From WHSW01 sp963821345 (GTDB taxonomy: Bacteria > Actinomycetota > Thermoleophilia > Solirubrobacterales > 70-9): 64,000 bases of DNA. The stretch is from positions 62,001 through 126,000 of the forward strand of contig CAWGDM010000012.1 in assembly GCA_963821345.1 (NCBI GenBank), given 5' to 3'. The notes under the pieces were generated by a model. The model did not search any database. It was given only the letters and a program-made list of their open reading frames with translations, and was not told the origin of the DNA. The position numbers and the translations under genes are program-made. Below, one piece after another: positions 23,248 through 32,851 of the stretch (position 1 is the stretch's first letter; every line of letters begins with the position of its first letter).

Positions 23248-25423
23248 TCAAGCGGCGTCGACGTCGACCGCGACCTTGATCTCGCGCAGCCGCCCCGCCC
23301 GCGCCTCCGCGTGGACGACCTCGCGCACGACCGCGACCGCGGCGCCGCGTTCGGGCGCCTTGATCAGGATCTGGCGCCGCTCGCGACCGCGCAGGCGAAA
23401 GCGCGGCGCCGGCCCGAGCGCCGTCGCGCTGGCGCCAAGCCCGGCATCGAGCGCCGCCCGCAGGCGCGCCGCCGCCGCCTCGAGCCTGGCGACGTCGGGG
23501 TGCGATAGCTCGATCCGGATCAGGTGCGCATAGGGCGGGTAGTCGAGCTCGCGGCGGCGCTCGAGCTCGCCGGCGAGGAAGCCTGCCGCGTCGTGGCGGG
23601 CGGCGCGGGCGATCGCCTCGGCCTCCGGGGCCAGGGTCTGGACGACGACCCGCCCCGGGCGCTCGCCCCGACCGCTGCGCCCGGCGAGTTGTGCGACCAG
23701 CGCGAAGGTCCGCTCCTCGGCGCGCAGGTCGGGGAAGCGCAGGGTCGAGTCGGCGTCGATGACCACCCCGAGCACGACCTCGGGGAAGTCATGGCCCTTG
23801 GCGACCATCTGCGTCCCGACCAGAACCCCGGAGGGCGCCGCCTGGAAGCGCTCGAGGACCTCCAGGTGACCGCCGGCGCCGGCGCTCGAGTCGGCGTCGA
23901 GCCGGAACACAGGCAGCGGCGCGGCGGCGGCGATCTCCTCCTCGATCCGCTGGCTCCCGGCCCCGGCCCGCGCCAGGGTGACCGAGCCGCAGTCCGGGCA
24001 CGACGTCGGCAGCCGCTCGGCGTGGCCGCAGTGGTGGCAGCGCAGGCCCTCTCCCGCCCTGTGGACGACGAGCGAGACGTCGCAGCTCGGGCACCCCGCA
24101 GCCCACCCACAGCCGCGGCAGGCCAGGTGCGGCGCCCAGCCGCGGCGGTTGACCAGCACGATCGCCTTCTCGCCCTCGCCGAGCGCCCCGAGCAGCTCTC
24201 GGGTGCGCGGATGAAGCGGCCCCTCGCGCCCGTCTCGGCCGCGCATGTCGAGCACCTCGACCGCGGGCATGGCGCGGCCGTCGACCCTGGCCGCGAGCTC
24301 GAGCCGCTCGAGCTCGAGCCAGCTCTCGGGCCGCGGCGTCGCCGACCCAGCCAGCAGCGTCGCCCCGGCCTGGGCGGCGCGGCGGCGGGCGACCTCGCGG
24401 GCGTCGTAGCGGGGATCGCCCTCCTGCTTGTAGCTCGAGTCGTGCTCCTCGTCGACGACGATCAGCCCGAGACCGTCCATCGGCGCGAACACGGCCGAGC
24501 GCGGTCCGACGCAGATCCGCGCCTCGCCGTCGCGCAGCCGGTACCACTCGTCGCGCCGCTCGCCGACGCCGAGCCGCGAGTGCAGGACGGCGACCCGGTC
24601 GCCGAACCGGGCCTCGAAGCGCGAGACGGCCTGCGGGGTCATCGCGATCTCGGGTACGAGCACGATCACTCCGCGGCCACGCTCCAGCGCCGCGGCGGCT
24701 GCCGCCAGATAGACCTCGGTCTTGCCGGAACCGGTGACCCCGTGCAGGAGCAGCTCGCCACCGTCCCCGTCGAGCGCGCGCGACGACTCGGGCGAGCGCC
24801 GCTCGCTGGGCCGGGTCGAGGTCGACCGGGACCGCCGGGGCGCCGACCGACGGCGAGCGCGGGCGCCGGCGGACCTGGCGGCGGCCGAGGACGACCAGCC
24901 CGCGGTGCTCGAGCCGGCGCAGCGCGTCGGCGGCGACCCCGCCCGCGGCGAGCTCGCCGGCGCCGAGCTCGGAGTCCGCCTCGATCAGCAGGCCGAGCGC
25001 GCGCCGCTGGACCGGGCCCAGCGCCTGCTGTTCGAGCGCGGCGGCGGCCCCGGGCGCGGCGCGCGCGCTGAGCTCGGTCCGGGCCGCGGTCTGCCCGCGG
25101 GCCGAGCCGGTTCCCGGCGGCAGCACCAGCTCGAGGCCGCGCGCCGGGGTAGAGCAGTACTCGCGGGCGACCCAGAGGCCGAGCTCGACCAGCTCCGCCG
25201 GCACGCCGGCCCCGAGCGCGGCGATCGGCTCCGCCAGCCGGGCGGCCGGCAATGCGCTGCGCTCGGCGAGCTCGACCACCACCCCGAGCAGCCGCTGGTG
25301 CCCGAACGGAACCTCGAGCACGGTCCCCACCGCGACCTCGCCGAGCCGCTCGGTGAGGCGGTAGTCGTAGGGCCCGCGCAGGGCGCGGGCGGTGGTCAGC
25401 GGCTCGACCCGGGCGATCGCCAT
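23248..25423 (-). CDS. priA: primosomal protein N' (PriA helicase), one frameshift
   Basis: About 724 residues after removing one base. The N-terminal 3'-DNA-binding domain starts MAIARVEPLTTARALRGPYDYRL. After LDPAQRAALARVVAR the frame shifts in the GCGCGCGCG run at about 24774-24783; correcting it yields GGELLLHGVTGSGKTEVYLA (Walker A) and then VIVLVPEIAM, DEEHDSSYKQ, GSATP, the zinc cysteines (CRGCGWAAGCPSCD, CHHCGHAERLPTSCPDCG) and the helicase C-domain. It restarts replication at D-loops and forks; actinobacterial PriA is often a pseudo-helicase, but here Walker A is intact once the shift is undone. Length 2176 = 3n+1 fits one inserted base. Confidence 0.9.
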
Positions 25424-25467
25424 CGGCGTCAGCGTAGGTGGGGACTCGGCGGATAGACTGCGCGCCG

Positions 25468-26004
25468 ATGGCGCCCAAGCTGCACCCTGGAGAGGAGGTC
25501 CTGTACGAGGGCCACCCCTCCTGGCGGGCGATCCTCGACTTCTACCTCAAGGGGATCCTGGCGACCGCGGTCGTCTGCCTGCTGGTCGCCCTGGCGACCG
25601 GGACGATCGGCGACTCGACCGACAAGGGCCTGGTGACGATCATCGCCTTCGTCGGCGTCGCGGGCACGATCCTGATCGGGTTCGTCAAGCGGGTCGCGAC
25701 CAGCTACACGATCACCAACCGCCGCCTGCACATCAAGCGCGGGATCGTCTCGCGGACGATCCAGGAGACGCGGCTGGAGCGGGTCCAGAACGTCAACTAC
25801 CAGCAGAGCGTGCTCCAGCGGATGCTGCAGATCGGCAACGTCGACTTCGACACCGCCGCCGGCGACGACTACAACTTCATCTTCGCCGGCGTCGCCGAGC
25901 CGGCCGACGTCGTCCACATGGTCGACACCGCCACCCGCCGCGGCGCGGCCGAGGGCCTCGGCGACGAGGCCGCCGGGCCCGAGGAACCCGCTCCCAGCGC
26001 CTAG
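25468..26004 (+). CDS. membrane PH-domain protein (bPH2/DUF304)
   Basis: 178 residues from ATG 25468 (MAPKLHPGEEVLYEGHPSWR). Two transmembrane segments (about 28-48 and 58-75) are followed by the bacterial PH domain TSYTITNRRLHIKRGIVSRTIQET and LERVQNVNYQQSVLQRML. The C-terminus is acidic and Pro/Ala rich. Such proteins are common, of unknown role at the membrane. It is divergent from priA by 44 bases and convergent with metK; their stop codons share CTAG at 26001-26004. Confidence 0.85.
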   Translation: MAPKLHPGEEVLYEGHPSWRAILDFYLKGILATAVVCLLVALATGTIGDSTDKGLVTIIAFVGVAGTILIGFVKRVATSYTITNRRLHIKRGIVSRTIQETRLERVQNVNYQQSVLQRMLQIGNVDFDTAAGDDYNFIFAGVAEPADVVHMVDTATRRGAAEGLGDEAAGPEEPAPSA

Positions 26005-27254
26005 GCCGGCGCGCCGGACTCGACCCCGAGCCCGGCGGCCTCGCGCAGCGCTTCGGCGCGGTCGGTGCGCTCCCAGGTGAAGTCGTGGTCGTCGCGGCCG
26101 AAGTGGCCGTAGGCGGCGGTCTTCTGGTAGATCGGCCGGTGCAGCCGCAGCTCCTTGCGGAAGGCGCCGGGCCGCAGGTCGAAGTGCTCGGCGACCAGCT
26201 CGGCGATCCTGGCGCGGCCGATCTTCTCGGTGCCGAAGGTCTCGACCATGACGCTGACCGGATGGGCGACGCCGATCGCGTATGCGACCTGGACCTCGCA
26301 GCGGTCGGCGAGCCCCGCGGCGACCACGTTCTTGGCCACCCAGCGGGCCGCGTAGGCGGCCGAGCGGTCGACCTTCGACGGATCCTTGCCGGAGAAGGCA
26401 CCGCCGCCGTGGCGGGCCATGCCCCCGTAGGTGTCGACGATGATCTTGCGTCCGGTGAGGCCGGCGTCGCCGACCGGGCCGCCGATCACGAACCTTCCGG
26501 TCGGGTTGACGAGGAAGTTCTGCTTCGTGTTCAGCTTGCGCTCGTCATAGAGCTCGGCGGGCAGGATCGGGTGCAGCACCTGCTCCCACAGGTCGGGGCG
26601 GATCAGCGAGTCGCAGTCGACCCCGTCGCGGTGCTGGGTCGAGATCAGGACCTTCTCGATCTCGATCGGGCGCCCGTTCTCGTAACGGACCGTGACCTGC
26701 GTCTTGCCGTCGGGTCGCAGGTAGGGCACCACCTCCCCCTTGCGGATCTCGGCGAGCCGCTGGGCGAGCTTGTGGGCGAGCGAGATCGGCATCGGCATCA
26801 GCTCCGGCGTCTCACGGGTCGCGTATCCGAACATCATCCCCTGGTCGCCGGCTCCGTCGACGTCGAGCTCGTCGTCGTCGGCGGGGTCGGTGCGGGACTC
26901 GAGCGCGTGGTCGACGCCCTGGGCGATGTCGGGCGACTGCTTGTCGATCGCGTTGATCACCGCGCACGAGTCGGCCGAGAAGCCGAGGTCGGCATCGGTG
27001 TAACCGATCTTGCGGATCGTCTCGCGGGCGATCTCCTGGATGTCGACGTAGGTGGTGGTCGAGATCTCGCCCGAAACCACGACGAGGCCGGTGTTGACGA
27101 GGGTCTCGCAGGCAACCCGGCCCGCCTCGTCGTCGGCCAGCACCGCGTCGAGCACGCCGTCGGAAATCTGGTCGGCGACCTTGTCGGGGTGCCCCTCGGT
27201 CACCGATTCAGAGGTGAACAGGTACTCGTTGTCTCCAAGCTCAGAAGTCGTCAT
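26001..27254 (-). CDS. metK: S-adenosylmethionine synthetase
   Basis: 417 residues. ATP + methionine to SAM. Family motifs: FTSESVTEGHPDKVADQISD near the N-terminus, GDQGMMFGYA (methionine and ATP loop), GGPVGDAGLTGRKIIVDTYG and GGGAFSGKDPSKVDRSAAYA. Slightly longer than E. coli MetK (384) because of an insertion around residues 115-125 (TDPADDDELDVDGA). No SAM riboswitch is seen in the 42 bases to the upstream DUF3352 gene. The metK-priA order is conserved in actinobacteria. Confidence 0.96.
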   Translation of the reverse strand: MTTSELGDNEYLFTSESVTEGHPDKVADQISDGVLDAVLADDEAGRVACETLVNTGLVVVSGEISTTTYVDIQEIARETIRKIGYTDADLGFSADSCAVINAIDKQSPDIAQGVDHALESRTDPADDDELDVDGAGDQGMMFGYATRETPELMPMPISLAHKLAQRLAEIRKGEVVPYLRPDGKTQVTVRYENGRPIEIEKVLISTQHRDGVDCDSLIRPDLWEQVLHPILPAELYDERKLNTKQNFLVNPTGRFVIGGPVGDAGLTGRKIIVDTYGGMARHGGGAFSGKDPSKVDRSAAYAARWVAKNVVAAGLADRCEVQVAYAIGVAHPVSVMVETFGTEKIGRARIAELVAEHFDLRPGAFRKELRLHRPIYQKTAAYGHFGRDDHDFTWERTDRAEALREAAGLGVESGAPA

Positions 27255-27296
27255 ATGACGGCAGAGGTTAGAGGGCCGGTGGCCGCTGTTCGCCGC

Positions 27297-29189
27297 TCAC
27301 TCGGCGGGCGGGGCGAGCGGCGTCGTCCCCTGGTCGGCAGGCGGCGGATCGCCGACCAGCAGCCGTGCGTCGGTCGCCAGCACGTCGTCATCCTGTGAGA
27401 CCGCGAGCCCGAGCGCGTCGAGGCGGCGGAAGTCGCCGGCGAAGGTCGCGTACAGCGGGTCCTCGGCGAGCCCGGCCCGCTCGCCGGTCGCCACCAGCCC
27501 CTCGAGGTTGAGGTACGCCTGCAGCGAGACCTGGTCGGGGAAGTCCTCGGTCGCCCGCTTGTAAAGGTCCGAGTCGTCGAGCCCGCCGTGGTCGGCGATC
27601 ATCGCCGCGACGCCCGCCGGGTCGGTGGCGACCGCGATGATCCCGTCGAAGACCGCGTAGGTCAGCTGGACCGTCGGCGAGACCCGCAGGCTGTTGGTCT
27701 CGACCCCCGAGACCTCGTCCTGGCCGAAGACGGGCGCCTGGCCCTCCCCGGTGTCGACGCCCTCACTCAGCGGGCCCTGCAGCGAGGCGAGCGCATTGCG
27801 CGCCTCGTCCTCGTCGACCCCGTCGGCGGCGAACAGCAGGTAGGGCGGCGCGACGGTCGTCGGCGACCCCTGGCCCGCAGCCGGCTCGAGCGCGACCGCC
27901 GACTGGTCGCCGAGCGAGGCGAGCAGCTGGCGCTCGAGGTCGACGCCGGCGGCGTGTCGCAGGCGCTGGACCAGGTCGGCGAAACCCGCCGCGATCCCCG
28001 GCGCGCGGACGCTCGCCTGCGAGAGCAGCGCGGTGACGGTCTTCGAGGCCGGGCCGATGCCGACGTAGGCGAGCGTGTCGGGCAACAGCCGCTCGGCCAG
28101 GTCCGGCTCGAAGTCCGGGAAGGCGGCGAAGAACGGTGGCGAGGCCTGCTCGAGCTTCGGGTCGAGGACGCTGCGCACCGCGAGCTCCAGCTCGTCGCCG
28201 GATGCGCTCAGCGAGGCCGCCGCGCCGGTGCTCGCCCCGGGCGCAATCAGCGGGGTCAGGGTGCCGAGCGCCCCGCGGCCGTCGGCGACCAGCTCCGAGA
28301 TCCCGTCCGCCGACAGCCACGCCTCGGCGAAGCGCTGCTCCGGCAGCTCGTCTCGGACCTGCTCGGCGGTCGGGTCGTCGGCTAGCGACTCCGCCCCGTC
28401 GGCCCCGGTCGCGGTCGCGACCACCGAGCGAACCGCGTCCCCGGTGCCGATCGCGAGGAAGCCCGCTACCTCAGCGGTGGCGACATCGCGCTGGTCGGTG
28501 GTCACCGTCACCCCCTCATACTCGGCGGTCTGAGTTGGGCCGAAGGCGAGCGATTGCGCGTACTCGCCGGCCAGGTCCGCGGCGTCGGCGTTCTCGACCT
28601 CGAGCAGGTCGACGAGCTGCGGGCGCCCGCCGCCCGCGGCCGGCAACACGGCGATCGCCGCCTCGCCGCCGAACCACGGGCGGACGTCGTGGTCGAAGTC
28701 GAGCTTCGCACCGCCCGGGCTGGGCAGCGATCCGAGGGCCCGATCCACAGCCTGGCCGCCGAGCACGGGCAACTTCGAGGCCAGCTCGGCGGCGTCGGCG
28801 TACTGGTCGCTGTCGGGGTCGAGGTTGGCGTGCAGGTAGGCGAGCGCGTCGATCGGGACCAGCTCGGCGGCGTCATCGGCGGGCGGGCAGCTGTCGCCGC
28901 CGGGGAACTCGCAGGGCAGCCGGGGAACGACCGCGGAGACGAAGAGCAGCACGACCGCCGCGACGCCCAGAGCCAGCACCAGCCGGCGGCGCGAGATCAC
29001 CGACAGCGAGCGCCAGAAGGCCGCCGCGCCGCGGCCGATCGAGACCGGGATCCTGATCAGCGGGCGGCCGATCGAGAGCAGGAAGCGCCCGACCACGAAG
29101 ACGATGTCGCCGACCGCGTAGCGGAAGCTTTTGAAGCCCTTGCGGATTGCGGCCGGGATCCCTCCCGTCGACGGCTTGGGCATGCGCAC
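27297..29189 (-). CDS. DUF3352 membrane-anchored protein
   Basis: 630 residues. An Arg-rich cytoplasmic N-terminus of about 68 residues precedes one transmembrane segment (RRLVLALGVAAVVLLFVSAVV, about 69-89). The rest lies outside and fits DUF3352: LVPIDALAYLHANLDPDSDQ, then repeated TDPAGVAAMIADHGGLDDSD-type segments. Function unknown. The DUF3352 domain is common in Thermoleophilia genomes in my memory, so it supports the taxonomic guess. Start ATG at 29189 or the ATG two codons later; it is 7 bases from the der stop. Confidence 0.85.
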   Translation of the reverse strand: MRMPKPSTGGIPAAIRKGFKSFRYAVGDIVFVVGRFLLSIGRPLIRIPVSIGRGAAAFWRSLSVISRRRLVLALGVAAVVLLFVSAVVPRLPCEFPGGDSCPPADDAAELVPIDALAYLHANLDPDSDQYADAAELASKLPVLGGQAVDRALGSLPSPGGAKLDFDHDVRPWFGGEAAIAVLPAAGGGRPQLVDLLEVENADAADLAGEYAQSLAFGPTQTAEYEGVTVTTDQRDVATAEVAGFLAIGTGDAVRSVVATATGADGAESLADDPTAEQVRDELPEQRFAEAWLSADGISELVADGRGALGTLTPLIAPGASTGAAASLSASGDELELAVRSVLDPKLEQASPPFFAAFPDFEPDLAERLLPDTLAYVGIGPASKTVTALLSQASVRAPGIAAGFADLVQRLRHAAGVDLERQLLASLGDQSAVALEPAAGQGSPTTVAPPYLLFAADGVDEDEARNALASLQGPLSEGVDTGEGQAPVFGQDEVSGVETNSLRVSPTVQLTYAVFDGIIAVATDPAGVAAMIADHGGLDDSDLYKRATEDFPDQVSLQAYLNLEGLVATGERAGLAEDPLYATFAGDFRRLDALGLAVSQDDDVLATDARLLVGDPPPADQGTTPLAPPAE

Positions 29190-29196
29190 CGCGGCG

Positions 29197-30555
29197 TTAT
29201 ACCGCCGCGGCCTCGCCGCGGCGCGATCTCTTCTTCTTCGGGATGAAATCGATCACCAGCGGCACTCCCTCGAGCTCGTAGCGCTCGCGGACGCGGTTCT
29301 CCAGGTGGTAGGCCCAGTCGCGGGTGATCAGGCGCCGGTCGTTGACCTGGATCGCGATCCGCGGCGGCCGGACGCCGACCTGGGCGGAGTAGTACAGGCG
29401 CAACCGCCGGCCGCGCCTGTGCGGCGGCGGATGCGTCGCCACGACCTCGTTCACGAACCGGTTCAGCTCCGGGGTCGGGATCCGTTCGCCGCGGCGGTCG
29501 GCCAGCGCGATCGCCCGCTCGAGCAGCTTCGGGACCCCGCGCCCGCTGGTCGCCGAGCAGGCGATCACCGGCGGGCGCTGGCGGATCCGCCGCTCCAGCC
29601 GCGCCTTCGCGTCCAACAGGTCGAAGCCATCGTCGTCGCCCTTGCCCGAGAGATCCCATTTGTTCAAGGCGACGAGGGTCGCGCAGCCGGACTTCATCGC
29701 CAGCTCGGCGACCCGCAGGTCCTCGGCGGTCACCCCCTCGGAGGCGTCGCAGACGAGCAGCGCGACGTCGGCGCGCTCGGCGGCGCGCTCGGAGCGCAGC
29801 TGCGCGTAGTAGTCGACCGTCCCCGCGACCTTGGTCCGGCGCCGGATCCCGGCGGTGTCGATCAACAGCACGTCCCGGTCGCCGACCTGCAGCCGGGTAT
29901 CGATCGCGTCCCGGGTGGTGCCCGCGAGCTCCGAGACGATCACCCGCGACGATCCGAGGAAGGCGTTGACGAGCGACGACTTGCCGACGTTCGGTCGCCC
30001 GATCACCGCCAGGGCAACCGGCTCGTCACCGGCATCGGGCAGCTCGACCGCGACCTCCCGCGCCAGCTCCGCCAGCCGGTCGAGCAGGTCGCCGGTGCCC
30101 CGGCCGTGCGCGGCCGAGACCGGGATCGGCTCGCCGAGCCCGAGCGCGTGCAGTTCGGCGGCCAGCGACTCCTCGCGATCGGAGTCCACCTTGTTCGCGA
30201 CCACGACCACCGGCAGCGAGGAGCGCCGCAGGATCTCGGCGACCTCGGCATCGCCCTGGCGCAGCCCGGCGCGCGCGTCGAGCACGATCGCCACGGCGTC
30301 GGCGTCGGCGATCGCGGCCCGCGCCTGCTCCTGAACCGCGCGCGAGAGCGAGTCGGCGGCCTCGAGGTCGACGCCGCCGGTGTCGATCAGTTCGAAGCGA
30401 ACCCCGTTCCACTCGCACTCCAGCGCCTTGCGATCGCGGGTCACCCCGGCCTCGGCGTGGACGACGGCCTCGCGGCCGCCGACCAGCCGGTTGACAAGCG
30501 TCGACTTGCCGACGTTCGGAAACCCGACCACGGCGATCCTCGGCAGGCGCTTCAC
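29197..30555 (-). CDS. der: ribosome-assembly GTPase Der (EngA)
   Basis: 452 residues with the double GTPase layout. G1 of domain one is GFPNVGKSTLVNRL (11-24; Phe replaces the usual Arg), with DTGG (G3) and NKVD (G4). Domain two has GRPNVGKSSLVNAF, DTAG and NKWD. The C-terminal KH-like domain ends RDWAYHLENRVRERYELEGVP and a basic tail KKKRSRRG. Needed for 50S assembly. Overlaps cmk by 4 bases (30552-30555), the usual cmk-der pair. Confidence 0.96.
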   Translation of the reverse strand: MKRLPRIAVVGFPNVGKSTLVNRLVGGREAVVHAEAGVTRDRKALECEWNGVRFELIDTGGVDLEAADSLSRAVQEQARAAIADADAVAIVLDARAGLRQGDAEVAEILRRSSLPVVVVANKVDSDREESLAAELHALGLGEPIPVSAAHGRGTGDLLDRLAELAREVAVELPDAGDEPVALAVIGRPNVGKSSLVNAFLGSSRVIVSELAGTTRDAIDTRLQVGDRDVLLIDTAGIRRRTKVAGTVDYYAQLRSERAAERADVALLVCDASEGVTAEDLRVAELAMKSGCATLVALNKWDLSGKGDDDGFDLLDAKARLERRIRQRPPVIACSATSGRGVPKLLERAIALADRRGERIPTPELNRFVNEVVATHPPPHRRGRRLRLYYSAQVGVRPPRIAIQVNDRRLITRDWAYHLENRVRERYELEGVPLVIDFIPKKKRSRRGEAAAV

Positions 30556-31190
30556 GCAAGCTCCCGCTCGCGGGCGATCGCGACGATCCCGGCGACGATG
30601 CCATCGATGGTCTTGTCCGTGGTGTCCACCTCGATCGCCCCGTCCGCCATCCGCAGGGCCCCATGGTCGCGCTCGCGATCCCGCGCGTCGCGCTCGAACA
30701 GAGAGGCGAGTACGTCCTCGTACGGCTCACCGGTCTCCTTCGCCCGCCGACGCGCGCGCTCCGTATGTTCGGCGGTGAGGAAGATCTTCAGCGGCGAGTC
30801 GGGGCTGACGACGGTGCCGATGTCGCGTCCCTCGGCAACGTAGTCGCCGGCCTCGATCAGCTCCCGCTGGCGCGCGACCATCGCCTCGCGGACGCCCGGG
30901 TGGACGGACACATGCGAGGCCGCGTCGGTTACCTGCGACTCGCGGATCGCGGCGCTGACATCCTCGCCGGCGAGCAGCACCGTCGATCCGTCGAACTCGA
31001 TCGCGAGTTCACGCGCCAGGGCCGCGACCGCAGCGGGGTCGTCGACGTCGACGCCGGCCCGCAGCGCCGCCAGCGCGACGCTGCGGTACATCGCCCCTGA
31101 ATCCAGGTAGGTGAAGCCCAGCGCCGCGGCAACGCCGCGGGCGACGGTTGACTTGCCGGCCCCCGCCGGGCCGTCGATCGCGATCACCAT
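30552..31190 (-). CDS. cmk: cytidylate kinase
   Basis: 212 residues from ATG 31190 (MVIAIDGPAGAGKSTVARG); the P-loop at residues 7-14 fixes this start. Further motifs: LDSGAMYRSVALAAL, VAEGRDIGTVV, and a lid around residues 150-165. Phosphorylates CMP and dCMP. Divergent from the cupin gene by 24 bases, so a promoter must lie in or near that gap. Confidence 0.96.
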   Translation of the reverse strand: MVIAIDGPAGAGKSTVARGVAAALGFTYLDSGAMYRSVALAALRAGVDVDDPAAVAALARELAIEFDGSTVLLAGEDVSAAIRESQVTDAASHVSVHPGVREAMVARQRELIEAGDYVAEGRDIGTVVSPDSPLKIFLTAEHTERARRRAKETGEPYEDVLASLFERDARDRERDHGALRMADGAIEVDTTDKTIDGIVAGIVAIARERELA

Positions 31191-31214
31191 GGCGGTGAAT
31201 ATAGGCTTGGCGCC

Positions 31215-31547
31215 ATGGAGAGCTGGGACCTCGCCGGTCTCGACGTCGAAGCGCACCGTCCGGTCGTGCTCGCCTCCGACCAGGAGGGGCGCGCGATCGT
31301 GCTCGAGCTACCGGCGGGCGAGCGGCTGCAGGAGCACCAGGTCCACGAGCGCGCCTGGCTGCTCGTCGTCGGCGGCGCGATCGCGATCTCCGACCCGGGC
31401 GGCGAGACCGTTTCCGGCGGCCCCGGACTGCTGGCGGTGTTCGACCCCAACGAGCGCCACGAGGTGGCGGCGACCGAGGACGCCCGCCTCCTGCTCGTGC
31501 TCTCCCCCTGGCCCGGCGAGGGCCATCCGTCTCAGCCCACCAGTTGA
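31215..31547 (+). CDS. small single-cupin protein
   Basis: 110 residues. A cupin beta-barrel: LPAGERLQEHQVHERAWLLV (motif 1, with His41 and His44 and an Arg in place of a usual ligand) and DPNERHEVAATEDARLLLVL (motif 2, His residue). A typical small cupin of unknown substrate. Its 3' end overlaps the end of the convergent aroA gene by 16 bases. Confidence 0.78.
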   Translation: MESWDLAGLDVEAHRPVVLASDQEGRAIVLELPAGERLQEHQVHERAWLLVVGGAIAISDPGGETVSGGPGLLAVFDPNERHEVAATEDARLLLVLSPWPGEGHPSQPTS

Positions 31548-32851
31548 GCGAGGTCGTCCGCGAACCCCGGGTAGCTGACCCCGGCCGCCTCGAACCCGCT
31601 CACCTCGACCCCCTGCTCCGACGCGAGCCCGGCGATCGCGCCGAGCATCGCCAGCCGGTGGTCCCCGGCCGCGTCGAGGTGGCCGCCGCGCAGGCCGCCG
31701 GTCCCGGTGACCGCGAAGCCGTCATCGGTCGCCTCGATCTCGGCGCCGAGCGCGCCCAGGCCCGCGACCACCGTGGCGATCCGGTCGGACTCCTTGTGGC
31801 GCAGCTCCTCGGCGCCGGAGACGACCGTCACACCGTCGGCGAAGCAGCCGACCAGCGCGACCAGCGGCAGCTCGTCGATCGCCAGCGGCACCTCGCCGCC
31901 GCCGACCCGGGTCGCCTGCAGCGGCCCTGACCGGGCGGTGATCGTCGCCACCGGCTCGCCGCCCGCCGGCGCCTCGTCGACGTCGACCGCGGCGCCCATC
32001 CGGGTCAGGATCCCGAGCAGGCCGATCCGACCGGGGTTGATGCCGACCCCCTTCAGGCGGACCTCGCTGCCGCGGACGAGCAGCGCCCCGACCAGGAAGA
32101 AAGCTGCTGACGAGAAGTCCGCCGGGACGTTGATCTCGCCCGGCTCGAACCGCTCGCCGGGCGCCAGGGGCTCGACCGTGACCCGCGTCGCCGGCAGCGC
32201 GCCGTGGACGGTCACCGGGGTGCCGTGGTTCTCGGTCCGCACGGTGGCGCCGGCGGCGCGCAGCATGCGCTCGGTGTGGTCGCGCGTCGGTCGCGCCTCG
32301 ATCACCCTCGTCGCCCCCTCGGCCAGTAGCCCGGCGAGCAGCAGGCACGACTTCACCTGGGCGCTGGCGACCGGCAGCCGGTACTCGATCCCGCGCAGCG
32401 GCGCCCCGCGCACCGTCAGCGGCGGCAACCGGCCGTCGCGGGCCTCGACCTCGGCGCCCATCAGCGCCAGCGGCTCGGTGATCCGATCGACGGGACGGCG
32501 GGCGATCGACTCGTCTCCGCTAAGCGTCCACTCGCCCTGCGGCTGCCCGGCCAGCCAGCCCGGCAGCAGTCGCAGCAGCGTCCCGGCGTTGCCGACGTCG
32601 ATCGCGCCCGGGCCCGCGCCACGCGCCCCGACTCCGCGGACTCGCAGCTCGGACGGGTCGCCCTCGACCTCCGCGCCGAGGGCGCCGATCGCGGCCAGGG
32701 TGGAATTGGTGTCGGCGGCGTCGAGGTAGTTGCGGATCCGGGTCTCGCCGTCGGCCATCGCGGCGACGATCGCGGCCCGGTGGGAGATCGACTTGTCGGG
32801 CGGCGGGGTGAGCGCGCCGCGCAGCGGCCCCCCGGGCCCGAACAGGGTCAT
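31532..32851 (-). CDS. aroA: 3-phosphoshikimate 1-carboxyvinyltransferase (EPSP synthase)
   Basis: 439 residues. Transfers enolpyruvyl from PEP to shikimate 3-phosphate. PDKSISHRAAIVAAMADGET (18-37) holds the substrate-binding Lys and Ser, GNAGTLLRLLPGWLAG is the PEP/glyphosate loop region, and ELPLVALVGCFADG, LRHKESDR and GDHRLAMLGAI carry catalytic Asp, Glu and Arg. The glyphosate loop reads GNAGTLLRL instead of the class I GNAGTxMRP, which suggests a class II-like enzyme (inference). Overlaps tyrA by 4 bases. Confidence 0.95.
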   Translation of the reverse strand: MTLFGPGGPLRGALTPPPDKSISHRAAIVAAMADGETRIRNYLDAADTNSTLAAIGALGAEVEGDPSELRVRGVGARGAGPGAIDVGNAGTLLRLLPGWLAGQPQGEWTLSGDESIARRPVDRITEPLALMGAEVEARDGRLPPLTVRGAPLRGIEYRLPVASAQVKSCLLLAGLLAEGATRVIEARPTRDHTERMLRAAGATVRTENHGTPVTVHGALPATRVTVEPLAPGERFEPGEINVPADFSSAAFFLVGALLVRGSEVRLKGVGINPGRIGLLGILTRMGAAVDVDEAPAGGEPVATITARSGPLQATRVGGGEVPLAIDELPLVALVGCFADGVTVVSGAEELRHKESDRIATVVAGLGALGAEIEATDDGFAVTGTGGLRGGHLDAAGDHRLAMLGAIAGLASEQGVEVSGFEAAGVSYPGFADDLAQLVG